NCBI GenBank assembly: GCA_036345935.2
Contig: JADWOT020001403.1
Location: 1-64,000 of the forward strand
Reading direction: 5' to 3'
Source of the DNA: Taenia hydatigena
Lineage: Eukaryota > Platyhelminthes > Cestoda > Cyclophyllidea > Taeniidae
Length of the DNA: 64,000 nucleotides
The position numbers and the translations under genes are program-made. The notes under the pieces were generated by a model. That model saw only the letters and a program-made list of their open reading frames with translations, was not told the origin of the DNA and searched no databases. Of the stretch, positions 1-12,815 are shown piece by piece. Position 1 is the stretch's first letter. Each line of letters opens with the position of its first letter.

Positions 1-1367
1 ATTATGAAGATATTCCAATTTCCTAAAACAGACCGAACTCAATAGGCAAAAACCTCTAGCAAAAACTTGAAACCATCAGCGCTGTCGATCACAAGGCCAA
101 ATGGCAAGATCTGGCAATGCACGCAAATCGCATCAATAACGTCCCTCCTGATGGCAATCTAGAGGCCACCGCTTCATCTGTCAAACACTACTAATACAGC
201 CCCAAAAATGCTTCTTGAGACACTGATCTTTGCGAAAGCTGTTGAAAAACCACTGTGGACCACAACTTCTGACGTTACATGAGTCCATTTATGAGTGCAA
301 ATAGCAATCGCGCCTTTAATTACAAACGAGTCAAGTGGCATCTCTTAATTCATCCTGCTTCTGAGGGCGAGTCAGACGTTTCAAATACGATTTAGCTGAA
401 CGATCCCAGACCAGGTGCCGGACTGTAGATAAAATAACGGCCTAACGTTCACATCACATTTTACGCCAAATGATCTTCACCACAACCAACCACTTGTGAC
501 TGCTCGTAATTTTGCACGGCTACAAGATGTTTAGGAATCTTGTTACACTCCATAGGAGCGAAAGGCGCTAGCCAGTGATTACAAGAAACTCAATGTCCTC
601 AGCTCCTAAAACTAGCAGCTAAAATGGGGAGGCAAAGCACTTGCATGTCCGAGAATTTAGTCGAAACAAACAGGTACTTACCCCGAAGTTGCAAGCGCCC
701 CAGCTGACACTTTATGGCTCACGCCAAATACGGTGAACACTTGCTGTGAATTTCGCTGCACAAAGTGTTTGATTGCGAGACAGTCAGCGCAGTCCTAAGC
801 ACCGTTGACTTGATGTCACTTCATCCCCTTCTTATTACTTTTGGTTTTCAATGTGATGCGTTGAGGTGAGAAAGGGATGGTGATATAATGGGAGGAAGGA
901 AGAGGATACGGATAAGGATGAGGTGGTGCCCTCGTTTTATGGCAAAAACCACACCTAGCCCCATCTGCCGTAGCAAAGTAAGCGTCATCGTCACCTCGAT
1001 CTCTCCGCATGTTACAAGCTCCTTATGATGCCTTAGCTGGGTAAATTTGAATGGCGTTTGATAGTTCTTTTGCCTGATCGTTGAGAAGCTGTATCCCACA
1101 ACATTTAGTATTTATTCTGGATTGCAATCTAAGCTTCTTGCAGGTACGAGACGTAAAAGATGGTGGAATATCCCTGAATGCCTTGTGCTTTAGTGTGATT
1201 GTTTTGCTTCGGCATATGTTCTGCCGAAAGGAATGTAGAATAGGAAGTCAGTGTAACACCCTTTATATTGTCTTCGGGTGACTACGAGCATCATTCGTTA
1301 CATTGGAACTTTTGTAGATGAAACGTGCAAGCATATAGCAGTGAGATTAGCATTTGTTTTTCCTTAC
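1..1367. other. Left flank, no gene recognised
   Basis: I see no convincing gene, RNA or repeat here. The short open frames between 816 and 1281 overlap on both strands, lack splice-site support and resemble no family I know. Confidence 0.6.
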
Positions 1368-1498
1368 TTTTCCTTCGTAAGTTTGCATACGCCATCCAGC
1401 TTTTAATCGGTGCGTGGGCAGCTTCGTCCTCGGATAAACCGCTCCCCAGTCTTGGTACACAACGTGTAAATGTCCTGGTACGTTCGCATTCACCGTTT
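1368..1498 (-). CDS. Candidate internal exon, unidentified
   Basis: Read on the minus strand, a GC-richer stretch begins after a good acceptor (pyrimidine run then TTTTTACAG) and ends at a consensus donor (GTAAGG). The 131 nt between them are open in two frames. One frame reads a peptide containing GHLHVVYQDWGAVYP, the other one containing GSGLSEDEAAHAPIKSW. Neither belongs to a family I recognise. No partner exon is visible within the flank. It could be a genuine exon of a gene with long introns, a gene relic, or chance. The pairing of both splice sites around a compositionally distinct segment is the only support. Confidence 0.22.
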
Positions 1499-4400
1499 CT
1501 GTAAAAACTTTGTTTCTTGTACAATTTGTTGCCAAGATAAGCGTTAGCCATCATGATTTCATTTGCTGAATGCCCACGAGATCGCTTATTGTGGACTGCG
1601 AATGGGATTACCACCGCCAGGAACCTTATTGATGCATGGACATACGACCGTCTTTAATATGGCCGTATCTCTTAAGTATCTTGCGTGCTTAGTGTAGATA
1701 CAAGCAGGTTTAGGAGTTGTCTCATCTTTCACAATAAGCTTCATCACGAGCTGTTGAATTCATGCGCACAAAACCACTCCGCTTCCATTCTGATTATTCA
1801 TCGGCTTTTAAATTACTATTTAGGAACTTTAAATTTATTGCAGGTTTGGCTTTGACATGAGACCTGAAACCGTTTGCCCAAAGGAATGCAGTGGGCTCTT
1901 GTGCATGACGACCAAGTCATCCGATTTTCTAGGTGCAAATTTAATTAAGCTTGCTTTGATAGGACCTTGACTGTTTGATTTAAAACGAGTTGTAGACAAT
2001 ATTTGCGACGCAATTAGGATGAAAATGGAGGAACATGCGACGCATAATCGACCATCTCAAGTCACGGGTGCACTATTTTCTGCTTGTTATTTCTTTTAGT
2101 CTTAACTTTACCAATGCGTTTGTGCCCGATTAGAAGGAGGTGCGATTTACAGCTGTCTCTTTTGATGAAACAAGCGTGATTTGCTTAGAACTTGCTCATA
2201 AGCGCACCCATGAAGTAGTCTATCTCATGACTCCAGTCGCTATAATATCCGTCTCATTCCATGGCACACCAAGGGCAAAACTAAACGTCAACATATTGAT
2301 TATGTCATCGATGCGGCTTTAAAAGATGGCTAAGTAAGCAATATTTTCTCGAAACTTCTGCAAACGAGTGACAAATATGTCACTTGCTATCAGGTCAATA
2401 AAGAAGCAAGATGGTATAATCTCGACTTCTGTTTTATGTAAGCGGCCCCTGTCTTATGGCATTTCGGCCAGATAGTAATCAGTTAGAATGTACCCCAGGT
2501 CGAAGAGGGATGGCATTTTATGAGCGTGTGTGAGTCATCTTGCGGAAAGACGTGGGTGCTTAGCTGCTGGCCAGTAAAGCCTGGGGCTGAGTGTACGTTG
2601 AGTCTGTGCTCGGGTGAGCTTCTGATTGCACGAAAATGAAAATTTGAATTAGTTGGACAGAAGAGTTTCTCATGAGTCGCACCTACCTTCAGTGTCGTAG
2701 CATAGGCTTGGTCCCCTTTTGCACAATAAGAAGCAATGTATTAGCAAATCCATTACTTACTTGTTAAATTTTGTCTAGCTTTGCCACAATAGATTGAACC
2801 CACTAAGAGATGCATGAAAAATAACTAAAAATTTCAGACATCGCGCCATCTTGCGCAAAATGGGCTCAAAAGGCCTTAAAGCTGGACGGGTGCTTAAAGA
2901 AGAATGTACGCGCTAGTTTCGTTAGAAAGAAGACAGAATGCGACTGTAGATATTTAACCACGCAAACTATTTTGGAATGCAACCGAAATTGCTCACAGGT
3001 ATTATGCCTAAAGAAGGCATTCACACAAGAGGTAGCGAATTAAGGATTCTTTCGCTAAGTCATGGGCGCCATTGATGGTAGAAGTGGCAACATATTAAAA
3101 TAATAAACGAAAGTTGCTTCCATAACCGCCTTCTGTTGGAAAGCAATTGAAAATTTCGACCGAGAATCTCACACCAACGGCTTAGTTCAAGCGAATTGCA
3201 CCGCAGCATCAAAAAAATCAAAACATTTTTACAAAATTAGGCGACCTGGTCTTCCGAAAGAATTATCAACAAAGCAGCCACTTGAAACGATATCATTCAG
3301 AACTTGACCACTCAAAATGGCTGTAGAGAATGGACTAGATTTGTGACAGTACATGTCCAAACAGCAAGCACCTTTGAAGGACAAATACGGCATCAAGTAG
3401 TTTCACAGCGTATGAGGGGATGTAGGTCCCTTCCCTTCTAAAATCTGGCAGTTTAGCTGAAGAGCATCTACAGAAGGGAATAGGCTGCGGAAATTAAAAG
3501 AACAACAACAAAATGACCTAAGTTCTTAATTAGGCCAGCGATACACCCCGAAGCCCAATAGTTGGGGAGCCAGACTCAAAATTCGCCGGTCAGGTCTCAG
3601 CATCATCTACTGAATGGACTTGAGGTTATTGATTTGCGCAAATTCGATAAGCCCTCCATATTGTCAATGCCGCAAGACTAGTCTAGCGAATACGATTCGA
3701 GCTTTGGCAATAGTCTACCATAGGAAGCCAAAGGCAACACCTACGATAGCATCCGCAGAAGCACGATTCAGTACGATCGCAATGGGGGTTCGTCTGTTGG
3801 GCAGCGAATTTCATTAGAACTACCCAGTCATTTGTATTGCTTAAACAATAAACGGTTAAGATTGATGGCGCGAACCGGTCCGATTCCTACTCAAATACCA
3901 AAATTATGCTATTGTCTTTTATTTATTTTACTTGCCCTGAAACAACCAATCATCTTGCGAATGACGTTATGGTACAAACTGAGTCATCATGTGTTACGTA
4001 ACAAGCAAATAATTATGATGAGGATTGCGAGAGCCTAATTCAATCCAAGAGACGGTCAGATCATCACGCGAATGAAGTTGGAAATTGTATGAACATTGAC
4101 GCCATTCTAGATGGTGGCAATGCCCATGCATTCTGTCGCAAGAATTGACAAACTCCAATGCTAAATGCTATTGATTGGGGGTACGGCTGGCATAAGACGC
4201 CTCAGACCCTCTGAATGCTAAACGTTATTAGTGGTGGAGTTCTAGCTTCGAGAGACAGACAATACGAAACAAGTGATCACTGCGAGGAATGACGCAGACA
4301 CCAATTCTCACTAAGGGCGCAGTTGTTCTGCTGTAGGTCAAAACAACAACGTTGTTTATGGATGCAAACGCATGGACACACACCGAAGTTCAAAAAACGA

Positions 4401-5283
4401 ATGATATTGGCCTTCAAATTATGCTACAAATCGCAAAAAAACTCCAAGAAATATGCAAAAAGAGGTCATAAACGCGAGGAGACACCTAAACTCACTTGTG
4501 ACTTGAAGCATTTTTCAGACACGTACTGCAGAACAAATTTTCAGTTCTTTGCCACAGCTATCCATCAACCATAAACCAAGTCGTAGGAGCGTTGCTTTGC
4601 TCATAAAGAAGTTGGAATAATCAGTGCGAGATCATGACCATTCAACGCGGCATTAATGGTTGAATAGAGCGATCAGTAGAAAGGTCATTCCTCCATTTAA
4701 TGGACACTAGTGTGTAGATAGCTGACTGATTGGACCCGCGCTAAGGCAACAATAAACATAATCTTTTTCACTTTCCACTTCTTAGTTTCTCTGATGGAGA
4801 CCATCAAAGGGCTCACTTACATCTTGACAAGCAACAATTATACACAATGCTCACCGCTGCATGATTTAAAAAAGTCGTTTTTCCTTTTTAAAACGCCCTG
4901 TTATAACGTTGTAAGCTCTAGAAGCCCTAAGCAATTCACATATTTTCAGACCATGCAGCTGGCTTTGGCAAATGTAGCGTTCGTTCTCATCTCTATGCAA
5001 CCCAAATTTTATAACACTTTGGTTGAACCTGGTCTTTATGTAAAATCTAAAACATTATTAGCCGCCTCTCTGCAAAGCTAGTAAAGGCAACGAGGCAGTA
5101 ACGCACGTGGCATTAAATGAGAGAGCTCTACATACCTCGAATCGTGCACATGGAAATCCCCTAAATGCTGGCGGCGGGCCAACCGCGATGGCTGCGTGGA
5201 AAGAGAGAACAGCAATGAGACATTTAGTGCAATTGCGTACAAAAAACGTTAAGCTACACAGAAAAAGGAAGTTCCTGCTTAAG
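1499..5283. other. Left flank, no gene recognised
   Basis: This stretch is AT-rich with only short, overlapping open frames. The peptide beginning MART near 3865 does not continue as histone H3. No repeats or RNA genes were recognised. Confidence 0.55.
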
Positions 5284-5456
5284 TGAGATTCTTACGATGG
5301 ATTGCTTTGGAGGACGAAAACAATACGAGCGATGTTCTAAAATTAAAATTTATTCGGATGGAAGATTTAATCCATCACTGCTTAAAGATGGAGCCTTTGT
5401 GCAAAGAAGCACTCGATTATTCTTACTTTGGTGCTAGGATGAAACGTAGTGGAGAG
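5284..5456 (+). CDS. Probable BACK-domain exon of a BTB-Kelch (KLHL-like) protein, partial
   Basis: The exon is bounded by an acceptor (TTCCTGCTTAAG) and a donor (GAG|GTACGT, with an alternative GTAAGA four bases on). The translation has the BACK layout seen in Kelch-like cullin-3 adaptors: a tryptophan-containing helix start (FLRWI), an acidic stretch, a basic-hydrophobic strand (VLKLKFIRMEDL), then EPL and CKEALDY. In known family members this segment links the BTB domain to the Kelch propeller. Compared with typical members, about six residues are missing between EPL and the conserved cysteine/EAL segment, which may mean divergence or decay. I found no BTB exon upstream and no Kelch repeats downstream in the window, so the gene is partial, interrupted by long introns, or dead. 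The family assignment is by eye from motif spacing. Confidence 0.42.
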
Positions 5457-6704
5457 GTACGTAAGACGAACTGGGATGTGGCACTAGGACTTGTTCTCTT
5501 TGCGTCCTTCCACCTTAGCCGAACACTCTTGACAGAAGAGATCTGGAGGCAGCATGTCTTTCTCCAAATTTTCCAATCTCGAGTAGCACACAGTCAAGGC
5601 AACTTGAGTCGCTAATCGTTAGCAAAGTCTATTCATCCACGTCTGTCCCTGGACGAACACGCTTTTGGGGTTTGCAAGTTAGCTCCTAACTAAATGAGCG
5701 ACGCACAACAGCGCCGTTGTTGGCAAAATAAGTGCTAATTTAATGAGATTGGAGCGCATCTAACAGTCAGTCTTACACAACTTCATTCACACAATTGTTA
5801 TCTAAATTTGACACGTCTTTTTAAATCGACATTCATGAAATATGTGATGTTTAGCCTTGCTGGAATAACTGCTAGTTTTTTAATGGAAACATATATATGG
5901 ACAATGTGCTGCGATTAGGCGACCTCGTGATTTGGATATGCTTGGCAGATGACCCACATGACATCATACCGTCATGATGCAGGCGCAATCGAGGCTAAGT
6001 TCTAACGCATAATATTCAAAGATTATACCTCCTTTACTAGACCATAAGCAGCACTAAACTAACAATCCAGAAGTGCGCTTAAACAGCTTTGATGTTTGTG
6101 GAAGTTTACCTAAGAATTTAAGCGCAGTCTCGTCAGCAGACCGATTGAGGTGGCATTAAAAGGCGTAGAATGTTCGGTGGCCTTTCGATCCACCGTCGAC
6201 AAGTCTGGTCCAAAGCGAGCAACGCAAATAAGTCTGTGGTCAAAATGTATTGTGCAACAGCCTCCGTGGCGAAGGCTTGCAAATTTTTCTGTTAAATGCA
6301 AATCTGAGTCGTAAGTCACACACTCCTCAATCTTAGATGGCAGCAAATTCAAATGGATTGCGCTGCACAAATGTTTCTGCCAGTTAATTTTGTCGCAGCC
6401 TATACCAAATTCCATCCAAAAATGATTCCAGAGCTCTTAGACATAAGGAGAAGCAATTGGATTCTAATCGACACTTTCTAACCGTATTTGAGTCTGCGAC
6501 TCTACAATATCATATATTTCGGCCTCTTCCTTGGCTCCTTATCAACACATGATGACAAATAAGGAACGCATGCTTTGTTTTATAGCACTAAATGCTGCAT
6601 TTGCTAATCAGTCCCCAACAAATAAGAACCGACCCCACCGCAGCCTGCTTGCATCAAGAAATGTTGCTGCGCTAATAATATGTAGGCTGCATCATCAGTC
6701 GCAT
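5457..6704. other. Interval between BACK-like exon and palindrome, nothing recognised
   Basis: No further Kelch or BTB segments were found. A 101-residue minus-strand open frame (6110-6415) and a 70-residue plus-strand frame (6531-6743) resemble nothing I know. The latter runs across the palindrome edge at 6705. Confidence 0.5.
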
Positions 6705-6941
6705 CAGGCTTCTGAAGAAATGCTGTACAGTTTACGATTATGACTGCGTTATCCATCCAGTGAGACCTTCACACTTCCGTAGAGAGGGTTTGTCAGTCAC
6801 CCTAAGGTCTATCGCGTCCTGTTAGATAGTAATTATTACAAGCACTTTCAATGGGCAGGGAATAAGTCGAATGGGGTGAAATGTCCCTCAGAATTCCATG
6901 AGGGCCTTGGTCACTCCATCACCTCTCCACTCATCGCCATA

Positions 6942-7430
6942 TTAATGAGTTGGCGACCGAAAAGATTCATTAGCTGACCCAATGTGATGAAATGGGAGCG
7001 GTAGGACGTGATTTGGGCAAGAACAAAGCACAGTCAAAAGTAAACTTTTGTACCAGAAAAAGATGACGAAAATGACCATAGCTTTCACGCTTTCAAAAGC
7101 AGTGATGTGTTTATCGCCTTTGCTTCTGATTTTGTTGACTGGGCAATTTAGTAAACAATAACCGAAAAATTCGTGCAAGTGACAGGCTTAGGATCAGCAT
7201 GGTATCCAATTTGGTTTACTTCTGCACAAAGTTGTGGGAATCGAAAAGACTTCCGTGGTGCAAATATAGCCCGCCGGACAAGTAGAGCAGAGGCCAATGT
7301 AATATTTCTTGGTCGAAAGCGCCTATATTCTGGGCCGCGGCGAATGAGCCTTGCGGTTTAGGGACGAACAATCGCTATTTTCGCCAAGAAAAGAAAGCGG
7401 CACATGGGATCTGGCTAATAATGCGCAAAG
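6942..7430 (-). pseudogene. Cysteine-rich CPAGY-type module plus hydrophobic segment, left-arm copy, broken
   Basis: This is the mirror of 39922-40410. On the minus strand it encodes a cysteine-rich peptide with a CxxCPAGYxC motif followed by a further cysteine and a hydrophobic stretch. Relative to the right-arm copy it carries an extra nonsense codon: TAG at 7323-7325 where the right arm has TGG. It shares two more in-frame stops between the cysteine-rich half and the hydrophobic half. See the right-arm entry for the domain reading. Confidence 0.3.
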
Positions 7431-10400
7431 TCAGGATCACTTAGCGAACCACCACTCATCCCCCTTGCTCGTCGTCTTCGGCTAGAGCGTCGCTTCACAA
7501 GGCATCTACAGCAAACGCAGACTTAACCACTGCCACGGCGTCATTAAAAGTAGCTTTCACATCTTGTTCCTACACCTCTTTCGTGCGCGCGTAAGGTGAT
7601 TTTCTGAACGGTTGTTCGACTGCGTGAATACTTTATGATGCTAAATGATATATTCCGCCGCAATAACTGAGCAAAATACTTCTGTTTATCACTGAATCGT
7701 CCACACACTTGTCACCTCACAATGCTGGAGCACTTCTTGTCTAAGCGACTACGGCTTGTATGCATAGCTGCGTTCGAGACAAACTCCAGGCGCAGATGTT
7801 CACAGGGATTTAGTGATAGCTAAGACCCATCTACTCGACAGAATTCGACATAACTAGGGGATGTTTCGGAGAGACTTCTTGAAAACCGTGAGCGTTAGTA
7901 AATCATCTCTGAACTACTAGCCTGTTGAAAGGGTGAAGCGGTGTACATTAAAAGGTACTTCCTCTCCTTGTTTTCCTTATTTTTATATAAACTCTTTGTT
8001 GTTAGCATTAGGTATTGTTGTCCACAATTGGTTGAGAACTATAACGGTATAGAAGACTCAAAGACTGCATTACGCATTGTAAAGAGAAGCTTTACCATTG
8101 AGTTTCAAGCAATAAAATGCGCCTTTCCTTTCGCAACAAGTGGGCTATTTTGGGAAATGCTTATCGCTACTCAGTAGGTGGACGGCGACGTCTCATGACT
8201 CAGTGACAGTTGTAAAGATTAGGCAAGAGTGAACGCTGGGAGCATCTAAATGACTCAATCATTTCTTATGGGTGATGGCTGATTTGGTTATTTTTACAAT
8301 CGATTAACTATCCTTACTACACAAGAAAAGAATACAAAAGAAATTTTATACGGTATAATTTGGTCTTCCTGCTCGCCGCGAGATACACGAATTCAATCTT
8401 ATTGCAGTGGCATTCAGGGTAGACTAAATTTGAAGACAAGCAAATCTGCGAGCAGCGCCGATGCAGACGTCAAGCAGGTGGCAGGTTAGGAGAATTGACG
8501 AGACTTTAAGGATGGTAAGGAAAGTCTAGCTTATAATTTATGCCACTAAAGTGGGTGTCTTCCCTACACTTTAGCGGTCAACGCCACTGGTGACTGTGCA
8601 GACACATCCATTTCTGGAGAATCACGAAAGGGGAGCAGCGGGGCTCAAGATATTTGTGGAACTTGCGTCATTTGACGCAGCACCGCAAACTGCGCACAAT
8701 TGTGTGCCAGAGGAGCTGGAGTCAGACTGACCAAAGCATGCTGCCTCAGTCGCCGCCATTAAAGCTGCTTCAATGGTCACAGAAGTAGCCTCAGAGAAGG
8801 TGTAACAGAGCCTTAACGCGGCTAAGATCATCACAGCAGAATTTAAGGTAAAGGGACCGATTTCCTGATATTATTACGCCGTCCTATGTCCCCTATTTTT
8901 GTAAGCTCTTGTCGCTCTCTTATATACCCATTCACCTTGCGAAACACAGCCACTTCATACCATTTCAGCCCTTTTTGCATGGTCGTCATTACTTCTCGTT
9001 CATAGTTCTATTAGCTTCGTTCATCTAATGTTTTTGCATTCATGTATTGTTTACGGCTTCGTTTGCCAACTCAATTATTTGTTCTATCTGCTCGATAATT
9101 TTTATTATTTATTTAATTCTTCTGATCCAACGAGCCGATGTGTTTTGTTTTAAATTTTCTGACAAGACTCTTAGATTAGTTGCGTGTTTTGAGATTGCCT
9201 TAAGTTCTCCAAGCACAGAGGTGCTAGTTAAGAGAGGTGTTGTTAAAAGCAGCCTGCGTAAGTCGAATAATTGATTCTCATGACCATACATAACAAAAAG
9301 CCATCCCCTTCGTGACTTAGTACCACTTTCCCTGATTGCGGTCCTGGTAGTATGAAGTGTCAAATGACAAGAGGTCACTGGTCTGAAAAATTGACCCTCT
9401 CCTTTATGCAGACATCAATGTGTCATATGTTGTGCCCATCGTTTTATGCAGCTTCATCAAGTTCTAATGCAGTAGCAGAGTAGGGTCATGCACACAGACA
9501 CACAGTCAGTTAAGCTTGACCAAAATTCATGCAACATGGCATGGTTGCACCATGTGTAAGATGTGGTAATAGATGCAAAAATGTGGATTTGGCCTAGGCG
9601 ATGACAGAGTCTGTGCAAGATCATTTGTATCACTTCGCCTTTGTAAGCTAAAAGCAGGGTAAGATGCTGAGCAGACAGCGCTATCTCCTACATCCAACGT
9701 TAATGCAATGAAAGGGCCTGTCTACGGGACATTTGATCTTGACTATGTGTGTTGGGTGGGCTTTTGGGCAATCAGGCAAGAAGATAATTGGATCAGTTCA
9801 TCACGTAGACTGATTTATGCTACGCAGTCAACGCATAAGAAACGTGCACACATTGGAACCTACGACCATTTAGCTTCCTGCAAAGCAGGCGCATTTCGAT
9901 GGGAAAGAAGGACACAGAAGCGCGGCCCAACGGCTTCTCCCACGCGCGCCCTCATGGCTACGTATCGCTTTCAACGAGTCAGTAAGGAAAGTGCTTGCAA
10001 CTGGTTGGCTCACACAAAGACACGCGCTGCGATGGCGTTTGGATTTAGTAGCGCTTATTTAGCACTTAACTATTGTGTCAATGTGAGGTTTGGAATGCAG
10101 TCACCTTGATTTGCCGTGACTAAGTTCATTTGTTGAGAAAGTCATCTGTTGATTTTCAAGGCACTTCCCACACAATGAGGTGATGGGATCACGGCATATG
10201 CAGTAGATGTTCACGCGAAATAATGTCAAAATCCACAGATCTTTTTCAAATTTCGACCGCTTTTAGGAGAGAAATCGAAGTGGCCTCTCTAAAAGAGCGC
10301 GCACCAACGGAGGGTGATAAAGCTGTCAATGGTAATGCAAGCCAAAAGTAACCAAATTGAAGAAAATCAGAGCTTATTTGGGCAGTAAGTAAGGAACATG

Positions 10401-11044
10401 TTGCGCAGTTATCAACCAAGAGACGCCAATAATTTTCCTTTTCAAAATGAGTTTATGCCCCTGTTAATGTATTTTTTTTGAGTTTTGGTCAGCATTAAAG
10501 CTTGCAAAGGGATCGTGGTGGATTTTAAATGTAAAATTCGATCAATGAAAAATTTTTGCTCTCAAATATCCAGGATTTGTCAGAGCAACACGAGTAATAG
10601 CATAGAGCCTATCATTATTATGTCAAGATTAAATGCAAATGGCTGCATGTCCAGCTCTACGCTATTGTATCATGTACACATAAAAGAAATGGCAATGCAT
10701 TTATCTGGCCCTATGGACGACGCAGGCCAGCGCAATCGACAAAGCTGCAAAAATCACCAGCAAACTGACCATCTGTTTCGGATTTGCATTTGCAGCAAAC
10801 GACGCGACTATATTGTATCCCTTTTTAGTAAATAATAAGAACCCGATGTACAAAGCATGATATGCGTTTGATTCTTTCACCTGTATGACTATCGGACCGA
10901 CCGCAAGTGCAAGGCAGTGTCTCGAAGAGACGATTTTTAGTTGTCATTGCTGCGTTGAACTTAATGCTTATATTATACTAGATTCAACATATTCTGGATG
11001 TGCTCATTCGTCACAATTTTACAGTCATCAGCGTCTCTTCTTCA
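7431..11044. other. Outer left arm, no gene recognised
   Basis: Paired open frames at 8622-8834, 9109-9378, 9708-10109 and 10485-10835 occur in both arms. In three of the four pairs the arms differ by amino-acid changes (2-4 each), with no sign of selection for protein. None resembles a known family. The 351 bp insertion of the right arm is absent here; its target lies at about 8090. Confidence 0.55.
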
Positions 11045-12037
11045 NNNNNNNNNNNNNNNNNNNNNNNNNNNNNNNNNNNNNNNNNNNNNNNNNNNNNNNN
11101 NNNNNNNNNNNNNNNNNNNNNNNNNNNNNNNNNNNNNNNNNNNNNNNNNNNNNNNNNNNNNNNNNNNNNNNNNNNNNNNNNNNNNNNNNNNNNNNNNNNN
11201 NNNNNNNNNNNNNNNNNNNNNNNNNNNNNNNNNNNNNNNNNNNNNNNNNNNNNNNNNNNNNNNNNNNNNNNNNNNNNNNNNNNNNNNNNNNNNNNNNNNN
11301 NNNNNNNNNNNNNNNNNNNNNNNNNNNNNNNNNNNNNNNNNNNNNNNNNNNNNNNNNNNNNNNNNNNNNNNNNNNNNNNNNNNNNNNNNNNNNNNNNNNN
11401 NNNNNNNNNNNNNNNNNNNNNNNNNNNNNNNNNNNNNNNNNNNNNNNNNNNNNNNNNNNNNNNNNNNNNNNNNNNNNNNNNNNNNNNNNNNNNNNNNNNN
11501 NNNNNNNNNNNNNNNNNNNNNNNNNNNNNNNNNNNNNNNNNNNNNNNNNNNNNNNNNNNNNNNNNNNNNNNNNNNNNNNNNNNNNNNNNNNNNNNNNNNN
11601 NNNNNNNNNNNNNNNNNNNNNNNNNNNNNNNNNNNNNNNNNNNNNNNNNNNNNNNNNNNNNNNNNNNNNNNNNNNNNNNNNNNNNNNNNNNNNNNNNNNN
11701 NNNNNNNNNNNNNNNNNNNNNNNNNNNNNNNNNNNNNNNNNNNNNNNNNNNNNNNNNNNNNNNNNNNNNNNNNNNNNNNNNNNNNNNNNNNNNNNNNNNN
11801 NNNNNNNNNNNNNNNNNNNNNNNNNNNNNNNNNNNNNNNNNNNNNNNNNNNNNNNNNNNNNNNNNNNNNNNNNNNNNNNNNNNNNNNNNNNNNNNNNNNN
11901 NNNNNNNNNNNNNNNNNNNNNNNNNNNNNNNNNNNNNNNNNNNNNNNNNNNNNNNNNNNNNNNNNNNNNNNNNNNNNNNNNNNNNNNNNNNNNNNNNNNN
12001 NNNNNNNNNNNNNNNNNNNNNNNNNNNNNNNNNNNNN
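11045..12037. other. Assembly gap (993 N)
   Basis: The sequence is unknown. The flanks match the right arm at 34983 and about 35951, so the missing sequence should resemble 34984-35950 (about 967 bp). Open frames that read through the Ns are artefacts. Confidence 0.99.
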
Positions 12038-12497
12038 TTGAGCTCATTATCGTACAGCACGGACTAATTCAAGTGACCCTGTTCCGAGTTGGAATGCTTG
12101 CTTTTCTAGAAAGTAGATGAAATGGCCCAAAAGACAAGCAAATGAGTTGCAAATGTACTAACAGCAGAATGTTATTTCCCCACATTTTCATCATGATTTA
12201 CGTAAGCACGTCGTACTGGCCAACAACTAGTAGTAGTACATACAACAAACGAACAGGCTAAGGCCAACCAAAGTGGTGTTTCCAGGCTCATGCAAAAGTA
12301 GCACCATAGCAATGGCGTTGAACTATGGCGGGCTGTTAGCACGCTCTTCTCTCTATATGATCAGGCCAAAGAGAAGATTAATGATCCATTTGTGGCAGTT
12401 GCGATGGGCCGGCGCCTAAGGCATTGGCGACGTGAACTTTGTCAGTAATGGTGTTGCGTTCCACTAATGGGAAGAGGTTGTCATAACTCCTGAGGTA

Positions 12498-12815
12498 ATG
12501 GCAGGCAAGGCTGCGAAGAAGGCATCAAGGGTGAAGGTACAGAAAACGGTGAAGGAGAAAGAGAAGAGGAGGAAGGTGAGTTACGCTACCTGTATTGATG
12601 GTGTCGGACGAAGTCCATCCTGATGAGGGCATCTCCTGGAGGACGATGTGTAAAATGAACTCCTTCATGGACCTACTAAAATGACTAGATCATTACGAGC
12701 AGAGAATTATGGGCTGTAGTACGCCTGCCACCGCTCAGTGAGTTTGCAATCCAAGATGCGCTTCGAATGTGGCTGTCCGACAACTTCTCTCCTCTGCACT
12801 TTGTGAGCTCAAGTT
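12498..12815 (+). pseudogene. Histone H2B pseudogene, left-arm copy
   Basis: An ATG at 12498 opens a lysine-rich tail (MAGKAAKKA..., then KEKEKRRK) that leads into a degraded H2B fold: SYATCI for the family's SYxIYI. A one-base frameshift near 12597 follows, then VSDEVHPDEGIS, MNSF and, after a stop, LDHYEQR for LAHYNKR. VAVRQLL further on matches the family's TAVRLLL. The spacing from MNSF to AVR is 114 nt where the functional gene has about 105, and roughly eight residues are missing before LDHY. H2B packages DNA in the nucleosome with H2A; this copy cannot make it. There is no intron, as in histone genes generally. A left/right difference replaces V (GTG) by M (ATG) just before SYAT. I found no H2A, H3 or H4 partner nearby. 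Identity is by eye, but motif order and spacing fit well. Confidence 0.68.

Noticed and set aside
3865..3900. MART start resembling histone H3
   Set aside because: Only four residues agree; the rest does not follow the H3 tail.
10885..12120. Open frames of 339-411 codons
   Set aside because: They consist almost entirely of N and only read through the assembly gap.
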